Origin: an uncultured Lachnospiraceae bacterium
GTDB lineage: Bacteria; Bacillota; Clostridia; Lachnospirales; Lachnospiraceae
Length of the DNA stretch: 64,000 nucleotides
Assembly (NCBI GenBank): GCA_910585465.1
Contig: CAJUEW010000003.1
Location: 124,001-188,000 of the forward strand
Direction of reading: 5' to 3'
The notes under the pieces are model-generated. The model was not told where the DNA came from. It made no database searches and worked only from the letters and a program-made list of their open reading frames with translations. Position 1 is the stretch's first letter, and each line of letters starts with the position of its first letter. Shown here piece by piece: positions 8,171 to 16,851 of this stretch. Made by a program: the position numbers and the translations under genes.

Positions 8171-9559
8171 ATGGAAAAAACGATGGAAAAGATTGTGGCT
8201 CTGGCTAAGAACCGGGGATTTGTGTATCCTGGTTCCGAGATCTATGGGGGGCTGGCGAATACCTGGGATTATGGAAATTTAGGCGTGGAATTAAAAAATA
8301 ATGTGAAAAAGGCATGGTGGCAGAAGTTTGTTCAGGAGAATCCATATAATGTGGGCGTGGACTGCGCGATTCTGATGAACCCTCAGACATGGGTTGCTTC
8401 CGGACATTTGGGCGGTTTTTCCGATCCTCTGATGGACTGCAAGGCATGTAAAGAGCGTTTCCGTGCAGATAAGCTGATTGAGGATTATATGCAGGCAAAC
8501 GATATTACCGTCGAAGGTTCCATAGACGGCTGGTCTCAGGAGGAGATGAAGAAGTATATTGATGAGCATGATATTGTCTGCCCAAGCTGCGGGAAAAAGG
8601 ATTTCACGGATATCCGCCAGTTTAACCTGATGTTCAAAACTTTCCAGGGAGTTACAGAGGATGCAAAAAACACCGTCTACCTAAGACCGGAAACTGCTCA
8701 GGGCATTTTTGTCAATTTTAAAAATGTACAGAGAACCTCCCGCAAAAAGGTTCCCTTTGGCATCGGACAGATTGGAAAATCGTTCCGCAACGAAATTACG
8801 CCTGGTAATTTCACATTTCGTACCCGTGAGTTTGAGCAGATGGAACTGGAATTCTTCTGCAAACCGGGCACGGATCTGGAATGGTTCCAGTATTGGAGGG
8901 GATTTTGCCGCGACTGGCTTTTGAACCTTGGAATTAAGGAGGAGGAGATGAGACTGCGTGATCATTCTCCTGAGGAGCTTTGTTTCTACAGCAAAGGAAC
9001 TACGGATATTGAGTTTCTGTTCCCGTTCGGGTGGGGTGAGCTGTGGGGCATTGCGGATCGTACAGATTATGACCTTACCCAGCACCAGAATGTATCCGGT
9101 GAGGATATGAGCTATTTTGATGACGAGATAAAGGAAAAATACGTTCCTTATGTGATCGAGCCGTCTCTTGGGGCGGATCGTGTGGTTTTGGCATTTCTTT
9201 GTTCCGCTTATGACGAGGAGGAACTGGAGGGCGGAGATATGCGTACGGTTCTCCGTTTCCATCCTGCGCTGGCACCGGTGAAAATAGGCGTGCTTCCGTT
9301 GTCCAAAAAGCTGAATGAGGGGGCAGAAAAAATTTTTGCGCAGCTTTCCGGAAAATATAACTGTGAGTTTGACGACAGAGGAAATATCGGCAAGCGTTAC
9401 CGCCGTCTGGATGAAATTGGCACTCCGTTCTGTGTTACTTATGATTTTGAGTCTGAGACAGATGGCTGTGTGACGGTTCGGGACCGTGATACTATGGCGC
9501 AGGAGCGTGTAAAGGTAGAAGAGCTGGATGCCTACTTTGCAGAGAAATTTGAGTTTTAA
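8171..9559 (+). CDS. glyS: Glycyl-tRNA synthetase (single-chain, class II)
   Basis: It attaches glycine to tRNA-Gly. The 462-residue protein is the alpha2 type, not the GlyQ/GlyS two-subunit type. Visible are the N-terminal RGFVYPGSEIYGG, a zinc-binding pair of cysteines in CKACKERF with CPSCGKKDF, motif 2 (FRNEITPGNFTFRTREFEQ) and motif 3 (EPSLGADRVVLAFL). The C-terminal anticodon-binding domain starts around residue 365. GTGAGGAG precedes the ATG. The upstream 114 bases hold no T-box leader, unlike many Firmicutes glycyl-tRNA synthetase genes. Confidence 0.96.
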   Translation: MEKTMEKIVALAKNRGFVYPGSEIYGGLANTWDYGNLGVELKNNVKKAWWQKFVQENPYNVGVDCAILMNPQTWVASGHLGGFSDPLMDCKACKERFRADKLIEDYMQANDITVEGSIDGWSQEEMKKYIDEHDIVCPSCGKKDFTDIRQFNLMFKTFQGVTEDAKNTVYLRPETAQGIFVNFKNVQRTSRKKVPFGIGQIGKSFRNEITPGNFTFRTREFEQMELEFFCKPGTDLEWFQYWRGFCRDWLLNLGIKEEEMRLRDHSPEELCFYSKGTTDIEFLFPFGWGELWGIADRTDYDLTQHQNVSGEDMSYFDDEIKEKYVPYVIEPSLGADRVVLAFLCSAYDEEELEGGDMRTVLRFHPALAPVKIGVLPLSKKLNEGAEKIFAQLSGKYNCEFDDRGNIGKRYRRLDEIGTPFCVTYDFESETDGCVTVRDRDTMAQERVKVEELDAYFAEKFEF

Positions 9560-9615
9560 TTTTAAACAGAAAAAAATAATTGCGGCCCGAAAGTTGTCAA
9601 AAGATGGAAATAACA

Positions 9616-9645
9616 TTGAAAAACAAGTTTTTTCTATGTTATAAT
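9616..9645 (+). promoter_or_regulatory. Promoter of pfp
   Basis: TTGAAA (9616-9621), an 18-bp spacer and TATAAT (9640-9645) lie about 50 bases before the pfp start, with TAGGAGG as ribosome site. Confidence 0.8.
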
Positions 9646-9697
9646 ATTTTATAGCATGATGTATTTCATCAAATTAATATTTTAGGAGGCTTTAAGA

Positions 9698-10939
9698 ATG
9701 AGTGAATTAAAGGGAGCTATGATCATTGGGCAGTCCGGTGGTCCTTCTTCAGTAATCAATGCAAGCTGCTATGGAGCAATCAAGGCAGGGCTTGATTCTG
9801 ACTGTATTACAAAAGTATATGGTGCTGCCAACGGCATTGTTGGCGTACTGAATGATAAGCTTTATATTATGGATGAAGAAGATCCTCAGGAGCTTGCCAT
9901 TATGAAGTATACTCCCTCCTCCGCGCTGGGTTCCTGCCGTTATAAAATTGCAGATCCGGATGTGGACGAGACTGATTATAAGAAGATTCTTGAAATTTTT
10001 AAGAAATATGATGTTCGTTATTTCTTCTACAATGGCGGAAACGATTCTATGGATACGTGCAATAAGATTTCCAAGTACATGAAAAAGGTTGGCTATGACT
10101 GCCGCGTTATGGGTATTCCGAAGACCATTGACAACGACCTGTTCGGTACGGATCACTGTCCGGGATTCGCTTCTGCCGCAAAATATATTGCAACGTCTCT
10201 GATAGAGCTTTATCAGGATTCTCATGTATATGACAAGGGACAGGTTACCATTGTTGAAATTATGGGACGTCATGCGGGATGGCTTGCGGGCGCGGCTTCT
10301 CTGGCCAGTGTGGCAGGATATCCGGCAGATTTGATTTATCTTCCGGAGGTTGATTTCAAGATGGAAGAGTTCCTGGAGGATGTTAAGAAAATCTGGAATG
10401 CCAATCAGAATGTGATTGTGGCTGTGTCTGAAGGAATTCACTATGCAGACGGTAAATTCGTATCTGAGGCAGAGACCTCTGCTACCGACGGATTTGGACA
10501 TGCACAGTTAGGAGGACTTGCCGCAAAGCTTGGAGACGTGGTTAAAAATGCCATCCCGGGCGTAAAGGTCCGCCCCATTGAGCTTTCCCTGCTGCAGCGC
10601 TGCGCAGAGCACTGCGCATCCCAGACAGACTCCGACGAGTCTTTTATGGCGGGACAGACTGCAGTGAAAGAGGCAATTAAGGGCGTTACCGATAAGATGG
10701 TAGGCTTTAAGTGTACCAGGGATGAGAACGGCTACAAGTGTGAGCCGGATCTGCTGGAGCTTTCCAAAGTGGCTAACTTTGAGAAAAAGGTTCCGGTGGA
10801 ATGGATCAACGAGAGAGGCAACAATGTATCCGAGGAGTTCGTAAAATATGCGCTTCCTCTGATTCAGGGAGAGATTGAGATGAAAAAGGAGAATTCTCTT
10901 CCGCGCTTTGTAAAATTAAAAAAAGTGGTAGCTAAATAA
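9698..10939 (+). CDS. pfp: Diphosphate-dependent 6-phosphofructokinase
   Basis: This enzyme interconverts fructose 6-phosphate and fructose 1,6-bisphosphate using pyrophosphate. The 413-residue protein has GQSGGPSSVINAS at the N-terminus, GGNDSMDTCNKI (ATP enzymes have GGDGS) and GIPKTIDNDL. The Lys in PKTIDND is diagnostic of PPi use; ATP enzymes have Gly there. MGRHAGWLA and PEVDF follow as expected. It has its own promoter and terminator. ppdK follows, and the two PPi-linked enzymes together make a reversible, ATP-sparing glycolysis. Confidence 0.94.
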   Translation: MSELKGAMIIGQSGGPSSVINASCYGAIKAGLDSDCITKVYGAANGIVGVLNDKLYIMDEEDPQELAIMKYTPSSALGSCRYKIADPDVDETDYKKILEIFKKYDVRYFFYNGGNDSMDTCNKISKYMKKVGYDCRVMGIPKTIDNDLFGTDHCPGFASAAKYIATSLIELYQDSHVYDKGQVTIVEIMGRHAGWLAGAASLASVAGYPADLIYLPEVDFKMEEFLEDVKKIWNANQNVIVAVSEGIHYADGKFVSEAETSATDGFGHAQLGGLAAKLGDVVKNAIPGVKVRPIELSLLQRCAEHCASQTDSDESFMAGQTAVKEAIKGVTDKMVGFKCTRDENGYKCEPDLLELSKVANFEKKVPVEWINERGNNVSEEFVKYALPLIQGEIEMKKENSLPRFVKLKKVVAK

Positions 10940-10957
10940 GGAAAATTTTAAATATGT

Positions 10958-10998
10958 ACCGGCAGGCAGACAATTTGACAGGATGCCTGTCGGTTTTT
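10958..10998 (+). terminator. Intrinsic terminator of pfp
   Basis: An 11-bp stem (10958-10968 with 10984-10994, one G-U pair) is followed by five T residues. Confidence 0.85.
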
Positions 10999-11093
10999 AC
11001 ATTTTGTAGGTACATGTTTGTCTGAAGTTGTTCTTTTTGTTAAAAATATATCAGAACAGCGTCAAAAAACTGTGAAAATAGCACAAAATCCTG

Positions 11094-11121
11094 TTGACTT
11101 TCTACAAAAATATGGTATGAT
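11094..11121 (+). promoter_or_regulatory. Promoter of ppdK
   Basis: TTGACT (11094-11099), a 16-bp spacer and TATGAT (11116-11121) precede an 80-base leader. The leader holds a small GCGCA/TGCGC hairpin (11130-11134 with 11157-11161) followed by seven T, which could be a weak attenuator. Confidence 0.7.
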
Positions 11122-11200
11122 AATTGTGTGCGCAGAGAGGGACTACGGTTACACGATGCGCTTTTTTTGTTTAATATTATTTTATTTAGGAGGGCATGTA

Positions 11201-13822
11201 ATGGCAAAATGGGTTTATCTTTTTAAAGAAGGAGATGCCAGCATGAGAAACCTGCTGGGTGGAAAAGGGGCGAACCTGGCAGAGATGACAAACCTTGGCT
11301 TACCAATCCCGCAGGGATTTACCGTAACCACAGAGGCTTGTACGGATTATTATGACAATGATGAGAGGATCTCCGACGAGATTCAGGAACAGATTATGGC
11401 TGCGCTCGTTTTCCTTGAGGGACTTCAGGGAAAGAAATTCGGTGATACGGAAGATCCGCTTCTGGTATCTGTACGTTCCGGCGCGCGTGCTTCCATGCCT
11501 GGTATGATGGATACAATTCTGAATCTTGGTCTGAATGATGTGTCCGTAGAAGGGTTTGCCAAGAAGACCGGTAATCCGAGATTTGCTTATGATTCCTACC
11601 GCCGTTTCATCCAGATGTATTCAGATGTTGTTATGGAGGTTCCGAAGTCTTATTTTGAGAAAATTATTGATGAAGTGAAAGAGGCAAAGGGCGTTCATTT
11701 TGATACAGAGCTGACTGCTGAAGATTTAAAGGAACTGATTGAAAGATTTAAGGCTGTCTATAAAGAAGCAAAACAGGAGGATTTCCCGCAGGAGCCCAAG
11801 GAGCAGTTAATGGGAGCAGTAAAGGCAGTGTTCCGTTCCTGGGACAATCCCCGTGCAATCGTATACCGCCGTATGAACGATATTCCCGGTGACTGGGGAA
11901 CCGCTGTTAACGTACAGGCAATGGTATTCGGCAATATGGGAGACACTTCCGGCACCGGTGTTGCATTTACCCGTAATCCATCCACAGGTGAAAAGGGAAT
12001 TTACGGAGAGTACTTAATTAACGCCCAGGGTGAGGACGTGGTTGCAGGCGTGCGTACACCACAGCCGATTAGCAAGCTGGCAGAGGATCTTCCGGAATGC
12101 TATGAGCAATTTATGAAGATTGCCAATAAGCTTGAAAACCACTATCGTGATATGCAGGATATGGAATTTACAATTCAGGAAGGCAAGCTGTACTTCCTTC
12201 AGACCCGTAACGGTAAAAGAACGGCTCCGGCTGCCCTTCAGATTGCCTGCGATATGGTGGACGAGGGTATGATCACCCAGGAGGAGGCAGTGCTGCGTAT
12301 TGAAGCAAAATCCTTGGATCAGCTTCTGCATCCGACCTTTGACGCTGACGCGCTGAAGGCGGGCGAAGTGATTGGACAGGCTCTTCCGGCATCTCCGGGA
12401 GCTGCCGCAGGTAAAGTATATTTTACTGCTGAAGAAGCAAAAGCGGCTCATGAGAGCGGCGAGAGAGTAATCCTTGTTCGTCTGGAGACTTCTCCGGAGG
12501 ATATCGAGGGTATGCATGCGGCAGAAGGTATTCTGACTGTCCGCGGAGGTATGACCAGCCATGCGGCGGTTGTTGCCCGCGGTATGGGAACTTGCTGCGT
12601 GTCCGGGTGCGGTGAGATTAAGATTTCTGAAGAAGAAAAATGGTTTGAGCTTGGCGGGCACCGTTTTACGGAGGGAGACTATATTTCCCTGGACGGTACA
12701 ACCGGCAAGATTTACAAAGGAGATATTCTGACCAAGGAAGCATCCATCACCGGAAACTTCCAGAGAATCATGGGGTGGGCAGATAAGTTCCGACGTCTGA
12801 GAGTTCGTACCAATGCAGACACGCCGGAAGATACCAAGAATGCGGTGCGCCTTGGAGCAGAGGGCATCGGTCTGTGCCGTACTGAGCATATGTTCTTTAA
12901 TCCGGAAAGAATTCCGAAGATCCGTAAGATGATTCTTTCTGATAATCAGGAAGCAAGAGAAGGGGCTCTGATGGAACTGCTTCCATTCCAGAAGGAAGAC
13001 TTTAAAGCTATGTATAAGGCTCTGAAGGGCAGACCAATGACTGTCCGTTATCTGGATCCGCCGCTTCATGAGTTTGTTCCGACCGAGGAGGAGGATATCA
13101 AAGCTCTGGCAGAGGAGATGGGACTGACCACAGAGGATGTTAAAGCAAAATGCGATGAGCTCCATGAGTTTAATCCAATGATGGGACACCGCGGATGCCG
13201 TCTTGCAGTTACTTATCCGGAAATTGCCAAGATGCAGACCCGTGCCGTCATGGAAGCAGCCATTGAGGTAGAGAGAGAAGAGGGCTTTGACATTGTGCCG
13301 GAGATTATGATTCCTCTTGTAGGCGAGCGCAAGGAGCTGAAATTTGTAAAACAGATTGTGGAAGAGACTGCAGAGCTGGTTAAGAAAGAAAAAGGAAGCG
13401 ATATCCAGTATCATATTGGAACTATGATCGAGATTCCGCGTGCGGCTCTCACTGCTGATGAGATTGCGAAGGAGGCAGAGTTCTTCTCCTTTGGAACCAA
13501 CGATCTTACTCAGATGACATTTGGTTTCTCCCGTGACGATTCCGGTAAGTTCCTGGATTCCTACTACAAAGCTAAGATTTATGAGTCCGATCCATTTGCG
13601 CGTCTGGATCAGACCGGTGTAGGCAAGCTGGTGAAAATGGCTGCAGAGCTTGGACGCTCCACAAGACCGGATATTAAGCTTGGTATTTGCGGTGAGCACG
13701 GCGGAGATCCGTCCTCTGTGGAATTTTGCCATAAGGTTGGGCTGAGCTATGTATCCTGCTCACCGTACCGTGTGCCGATCGCAAGACTTGCTGCAGCACA
13801 GGCGGCGCTTCAAGATAAATAA
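11201..13822 (+). CDS. ppdK: Pyruvate, phosphate dikinase
   Basis: It interconverts PEP, AMP and PPi with pyruvate, ATP and phosphate. The start is ATG at 11201 (MAKWVYLFKEGDA) behind TTTAGGAGG; the frame is open 61 codons further upstream but crosses the promoter, so the longer form is not real. The resulting 873 residues match the family. The ATP-grasp domain begins LLGGKGANLAEMTNLGLPIPQGFTV (only its core LGGKGANLAEM is needed). The swivelling His454 lies in GGMTSHAAVVARGMG, and catalytic Cys830 lies in GICGEHGGDP. Both numbers fall within one residue of the well-studied C. symbiosum enzyme. Confidence 0.96.
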   Translation: MAKWVYLFKEGDASMRNLLGGKGANLAEMTNLGLPIPQGFTVTTEACTDYYDNDERISDEIQEQIMAALVFLEGLQGKKFGDTEDPLLVSVRSGARASMPGMMDTILNLGLNDVSVEGFAKKTGNPRFAYDSYRRFIQMYSDVVMEVPKSYFEKIIDEVKEAKGVHFDTELTAEDLKELIERFKAVYKEAKQEDFPQEPKEQLMGAVKAVFRSWDNPRAIVYRRMNDIPGDWGTAVNVQAMVFGNMGDTSGTGVAFTRNPSTGEKGIYGEYLINAQGEDVVAGVRTPQPISKLAEDLPECYEQFMKIANKLENHYRDMQDMEFTIQEGKLYFLQTRNGKRTAPAALQIACDMVDEGMITQEEAVLRIEAKSLDQLLHPTFDADALKAGEVIGQALPASPGAAAGKVYFTAEEAKAAHESGERVILVRLETSPEDIEGMHAAEGILTVRGGMTSHAAVVARGMGTCCVSGCGEIKISEEEKWFELGGHRFTEGDYISLDGTTGKIYKGDILTKEASITGNFQRIMGWADKFRRLRVRTNADTPEDTKNAVRLGAEGIGLCRTEHMFFNPERIPKIRKMILSDNQEAREGALMELLPFQKEDFKAMYKALKGRPMTVRYLDPPLHEFVPTEEEDIKALAEEMGLTTEDVKAKCDELHEFNPMMGHRGCRLAVTYPEIAKMQTRAVMEAAIEVEREEGFDIVPEIMIPLVGERKELKFVKQIVEETAELVKKEKGSDIQYHIGTMIEIPRAALTADEIAKEAEFFSFGTNDLTQMTFGFSRDDSGKFLDSYYKAKIYESDPFARLDQTGVGKLVKMAAELGRSTRPDIKLGICGEHGGDPSSVEFCHKVGLSYVSCSPYRVPIARLAAAQAALQDK

Positions 13823-13870
13823 TTTTTGAAAACGGATTGTCCAGGGCATTATAATTTATTCTGAAAAGGG

Positions 13871-13990
13871 TATAAGCCATTAGCCTGGCTTATAGAAAAA
13901 AGACTTTGCATCACGAATGTTTACTGTGACAAGGAAGTAGATCTCGATTAGGCGGTATAGTCCCAATTACAAGGGCTGTACCGTCTTTTT
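13871..13990 (+). terminator. Hairpin and terminator after ppdK
   Basis: Two structures lie in the gap after ppdK. TATAAGCCA/TGGCTTATA (13871-13879 with 13886-13894) is a perfect 9-bp hairpin without T-run. The second, a roughly 13-bp stem with G-U pairs (13951-13963 with 13971-13984) followed by TTTTT, is a convincing intrinsic terminator. Confidence 0.75.
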
Positions 13991-14019
13991 AAAAATAAAT
14001 GGCGAATTAATTAAAAATA

Positions 14020-14028
14020 TGCTATACT
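14020..14028 (+). promoter_or_regulatory. Extended -10 promoter upstream of the CD3324-family gene
   Basis: TGC followed by TATACT (14023-14028) forms an extended -10. No good -35 is visible. Transcription would begin near 14035 and give a leader of about 175 bases. Confidence 0.5.
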
Positions 14029-14074
14029 AAGCGCGTATCAGTCTTTGATATCAGACAGGAAAGAAGTGATTTGT

Positions 14075-14152
14075 ATGTGTATCAACACCCAGAAAAGAAA
14101 CAAAGCTTTACTCTATGCAAAGTCAGTAGATTGCGACGGTTGCATGGAGTAA
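14075..14152 (+). CDS. 25-codon leader ORF
   Basis: An ATG at 14075 follows AGGAAAGAAG with good spacing and opens 25 codons ending at TAA 14150-14152. The peptide ends DCDGCME, so it has a CxxC-like pair. Its 3' half lies inside the 5' arm of the leader RNA structure at 14117-14179, which suggests translation could influence folding. It may instead be a chance ORF; no homologue is known to me. Confidence 0.35.
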   Translation: MCINTQKRNKALLYAKSVDCDGCME

Positions 14153-14179
14153 AATAGTCGCAGAAAATGCTGGCTTTGC
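14117..14179 (+). ncRNA. Structured leader RNA before the CD3324-family gene
   Basis: Two nested stems are visible: GCAAAGTCAG (14117-14126) with CTGGCTTTGC (14170-14179), and TGCGAC (14132-14137) with GTCGCA (14157-14162). The structure ends 19 bases before the ribosome site of the next gene and overlaps the end of the 25-codon ORF. It resembles an attenuation or riboregulatory leader; no known class was recognised. Confidence 0.4.
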
Positions 14180-14211
14180 AGCTTGACTATTATATCAAGG
14201 AGGAAGCCCGC

Positions 14212-14475
14212 ATGAAATATCTAAACGCGCAAGTAATTCTTCCGGACGCATTGGTAAAAGAGTTGCAGAATTATATTCAAGGCGGATATATTTATGTTCC
14301 TATCCCGCGGGAGCAGCAAAAGCGTTGGGGAGAAGTTTCCGGCTATCGAGAAGAATTAGAGCAACGGAACAGACGGATAAAAGAGGAATACCAAAGCGGT
14401 ACTTCTATGGATGGTCTGTCTGAAAAATACGGTTTGTCTTTATATGCTGTTCGGAAAATCATATACCAAAAGTAA
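14212..14475 (+). CDS. CD3324-family small helix-turn-helix protein
   Basis: An 87-residue protein beginning MKYLNAQVILPDALVKELQNYIQGGYIYVP. The N-terminal segment, the YIYVPIP strand and the C-terminal helix-turn-helix-like SMDGLSEKYGLSLYAVRKIIYQK match the small proteins called CD3324 family in clostridia. They often neighbour acetyltransferase and resistance-like genes. The start is the ATG at 14212 behind AAGGAGG (14198-14204), not the upstream ATG at 14167. Function is probably DNA binding, inferred from the C-terminal helices. Confidence 0.75.
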   Translation: MKYLNAQVILPDALVKELQNYIQGGYIYVPIPREQQKRWGEVSGYREELEQRNRRIKEEYQSGTSMDGLSEKYGLSLYAVRKIIYQK

Positions 14476-14476
14476 G

Positions 14477-14509
14477 ATAAGGGGCTGCCATGTGCAGCCT
14501 CTTATTTTA
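14477..14509 (+). terminator. Intrinsic terminator after the CD3324-family gene
   Basis: A 12-bp stem (14477-14488 with 14494-14505, one G-U pair) is followed by a short T-rich tract. Confidence 0.8.
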
Positions 14510-14596
14510 TACAGATTGGTTCGGTGACATGTAGTGTATAGAATATCTTTCTGAATAGCTGTAAGATTTAAAATAAAAAAATGAAAGGCAGTTATA

Positions 14597-15304
14597 ATGT
14601 GTACAAGATTTGTTTATCATGGAAAAGATGTAATTACCGGCTTTAATTTTGACATTGACCTTACGGTATGGAAGCATAAAGTGTTTGAAGAAAAAGAGCG
14701 TTTTTATATTGGAATTTTGCGACCGGACGGAACCTATCATTCCTATCATGGGGTAAATCAGAATGGGAATGTTGGAACACTATTATATGTGCATGGAAAT
14801 ACTGCCGGAGCATATCAGAGCAACTCCGATTGTATGACGATTGCAGACTTAACGGAGCAATTTATCAAAGCACAGCTTTCTTTTGATGATGTGCTGCAAA
14901 TTGTCAAATCAAAGCAGATTACCTATGCACCAGACGCTACCATGCAGGCAATGTTATCTGATATACATGGACGTGTCTTGATTATTGAACCGGGAATTGG
15001 TTATCGGAAAGAACACAAAAAATATTCTCTGATTACAAACTATTCTTTGATAAGACCGGAAAGCACAAAAGACTCTATTGTGCCGGGTGATAACCGTTAC
15101 GAAAGGGCTTTGCAATGTTTAGAAGAGAATAAAAATAATTTTTCTGTTTCAAATGCGTTTGAATTGCTTCATACTGCCCGGCAAGAAGGTGTGTGGGCGA
15201 GCCGAGTTTCATTTGTCTATTCCGCAAATGAACATACAGTGTACTATGTAGAAAATAACCACTTTAAACATATCAGAAAATTTGTTTTTTCATTGGAGAA
15301 ATAA
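14597..15304 (+). CDS. Choloylglycine-hydrolase-like Ntn amidase
   Basis: The 235-residue protein starts MCTRF, so removal of Met exposes Cys2, the catalytic nucleophile of the bile-salt-hydrolase/penicillin-V-acylase Ntn fold. Further family marks are GFNFD near residue 15 (the GRNLD/GRTMD position), LITNYSL near residue 150 (the substrate-binding Asn) and ASRVSFVYS near residue 205 (the conserved Arg). It is shorter than the usual 315-330 residues, and the Arg next to the Asp motif is Phe here, so substrate range may differ. No signal peptide. It is cotranscribed with the acetyltransferase gene 13 bases downstream. Confidence 0.65.
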   Translation: MCTRFVYHGKDVITGFNFDIDLTVWKHKVFEEKERFYIGILRPDGTYHSYHGVNQNGNVGTLLYVHGNTAGAYQSNSDCMTIADLTEQFIKAQLSFDDVLQIVKSKQITYAPDATMQAMLSDIHGRVLIIEPGIGYRKEHKKYSLITNYSLIRPESTKDSIVPGDNRYERALQCLEENKNNFSVSNAFELLHTARQEGVWASRVSFVYSANEHTVYYVENNHFKHIRKFVFSLEK

Positions 15305-15317
15305 GAAAGGAATCATT

Positions 15318-15938
15318 ATGCCAGAGAAAATTTACCCGCGTTCAAAGGATACGAGAACGGTATATTTAAAAAATGTTATCACCAATCATAATATTGTAGT
15401 AGGTGATTATACAATATATAACGATTTTGCCAGAGAACCAAAGGACTTTGAGAAAAATAATGTATTATATCAGTACCCTGTCAATCAGGACAAACTGTTG
15501 ATTGGAAAATTTTGTTCCATAGCTTGTGGGGCAAAATTTATTTTCAATAGCGCAAACCACGCACTATCGTCCTTATCAACCTATCCATTTCCTATTTTTT
15601 TTGAAGAATGGGGATTAGATGTAAAAGATATTAGAAAAGCATGGGATAACAAGGGTGACATCATTGTTGGAAATGATGTTTGGATTGGGTATGAGGCTGT
15701 TATCATGGCAGGAGTTACCATTGGGGACGGCGCTGTTATTGGTACAAGGGCTTTAGTAACAAAAGATGTGCCGCCCTATACCATAGTTGGAGGAATACCC
15801 GCTAAAGAGATACGAAAACGCTTTGATGAAGATACAATATCAAAATTGTTACAGGTAAAATGGTGGGATTGGCCTGTTGAAAAAATAGCAGAAAATATTC
15901 AGGTAATCCAAACAGGCAATCTTGAAAAGATAAAATAA
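15318..15938 (+). CDS. Vat/CatB-type xenobiotic acetyltransferase
   Basis: A 206-residue left-handed beta-helix acyltransferase. The catalytic histidine lies in NSANHALSSLSTYPF, the pattern of streptogramin A (Vat) and CatB chloramphenicol acetyltransferases. Hexapeptide repeats include GNDVWIG, AVIMAGVTIGDGAVIGTRALV and the end motif PYTIVGGIPAKEIRKRF. Start is the ATG at 15318 behind AGAAAGGA; the frame is open from 15282, inside the upstream gene. It could inactivate an antibiotic or act on another hydroxyl compound; the sequence cannot tell which. Confidence 0.82.
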   Translation: MPEKIYPRSKDTRTVYLKNVITNHNIVVGDYTIYNDFAREPKDFEKNNVLYQYPVNQDKLLIGKFCSIACGAKFIFNSANHALSSLSTYPFPIFFEEWGLDVKDIRKAWDNKGDIIVGNDVWIGYEAVIMAGVTIGDGAVIGTRALVTKDVPPYTIVGGIPAKEIRKRFDEDTISKLLQVKWWDWPVEKIAENIQVIQTGNLEKIK

Positions 15939-15966
15939 AATGTTCTGCCGGACGACGGCAAAAGAA

Positions 15967-15997
15967 GTTCCCTGTTTTTGGCAGGGAGCGTTTTTTT
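15967..15997 (+). terminator. Intrinsic terminator after the acetyltransferase gene
   Basis: GTTCCCTG (15967-15974) pairs with CAGGGAGC (15982-15989), followed by seven T. Confidence 0.88.
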
Positions 15998-16077
15998 ATT
16001 TGGGGAGTGGAGTGGGGAGTACAAGAAATTCTTCTGCTTTGCTGTCAAAGTAAGTCAGTACATCCCGGCTCAGAAAA

Positions 16078-16746
16078 CTATCCGCTTGAATCGCATGAGA
16101 GCCGGATGAGATGTTTGCGGTCAAGAATGTGAAATCCGTTCTGTCTCTTTTCCAGAATTTTGTTCGTGCAAAGCTGGTTCAGCATACGCAGCAAATGGCG
16201 ATAACTGACACCGATGGAACAGGAAACATCCGTCAGAACATCTGTGAACATATCCCGGTTGGAGTTTTCCAGAATATAGGAGCGGAGCCGTTGTTCTCCC
16301 GTACAAAGAGCAGAGGAAAGTAAGCGTTCATCATTACGAAGCATCTTTTGTGCCAGTTCATATCCCAATCGCTGCAAGAAAAGAGTGTTTGTTCTCAGTT
16401 CTTTTATGCAGGTCTGATAATCTACCGCAATACATTCAAAAGGGGAAATCGCAATCATGGTCGCTGTTGCGTATTCTTTGCCGGCTAACAGTTCTATGTC
16501 TCCTACTGTTCCGTTGGAAATGTAGAAGCAGAGAATGAGATTTTTTCCGTTTGCGGCTGTCCGACATACTTTAGAGTGCCCGCTGACTACAATCAACATC
16601 CATAAAAGCAAATCACCTTCTCTCGTGATGATTTCTCCCGGCTCAAAATGTAAATAGTGGCAGACATTCTGCGGAATATTTTGTAGCCCGTATGATGCCA
16701 ACCAGTCGAGATATTCCATTTGGAACGGAAGCATTTTCACATTCAT
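16078..16746 (-). CDS. Crp/Fnr-family transcription regulator
   Basis: The protein of about 222 residues has an N-terminal cyclic-nucleotide-binding-type beta-roll (HFEPGEIITREGDLLLWML, then NGTVGDIELLAG) and a C-terminal winged helix with VSYRHLLRMLNQLC as the recognition helix. It lacks the four-cysteine iron-sulfur pattern of true Fnr. The ATG at 16746 is preferred over the one at 16800, because TTGTGT, 17 bp and TATAAT on the minus strand lie between them. It is divergent from a transporter gene with a shared palindrome between. Confidence 0.85.
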   Translation of the reverse strand: MNVKMLPFQMEYLDWLASYGLQNIPQNVCHYLHFEPGEIITREGDLLLWMLIVVSGHSKVCRTAANGKNLILCFYISNGTVGDIELLAGKEYATATMIAISPFECIAVDYQTCIKELRTNTLFLQRLGYELAQKMLRNDERLLSSALCTGEQRLRSYILENSNRDMFTDVLTDVSCSIGVSYRHLLRMLNQLCTNKILEKRQNGFHILDRKHLIRLSCDSSG

Positions 16747-16786
16747 CACCTCGATGACATTATAATTGACTGTGTGAAAAAACACA

Positions 16787-16800
16787 ATGACAAATGTCAT
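16787..16800. promoter_or_regulatory. Palindromic operator candidate between the Crp-like and DMT genes
   Basis: ATGACA-AA-TGTCAT is a perfect inverted repeat with 6-bp arms. It resembles the symmetric half-sites bound by Crp/Fnr-type dimers and lies just upstream of the -35 of the regulator gene, in the divergent gap. The regulator probably acts on itself and on the transporter gene. Confidence 0.45.
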
Positions 16801-16851
16801 ATACCTTTTTTACCCAAAGCTGGTATCCTGATTATCAGGAGGTGAGTTGTA

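Noticed and set aside
11018..11200. N-terminal extension of PPDK by 61 residues
   Set aside because: The extension overlaps the promoter, and the start at 11201 has a perfect ribosome site and gives the family length.
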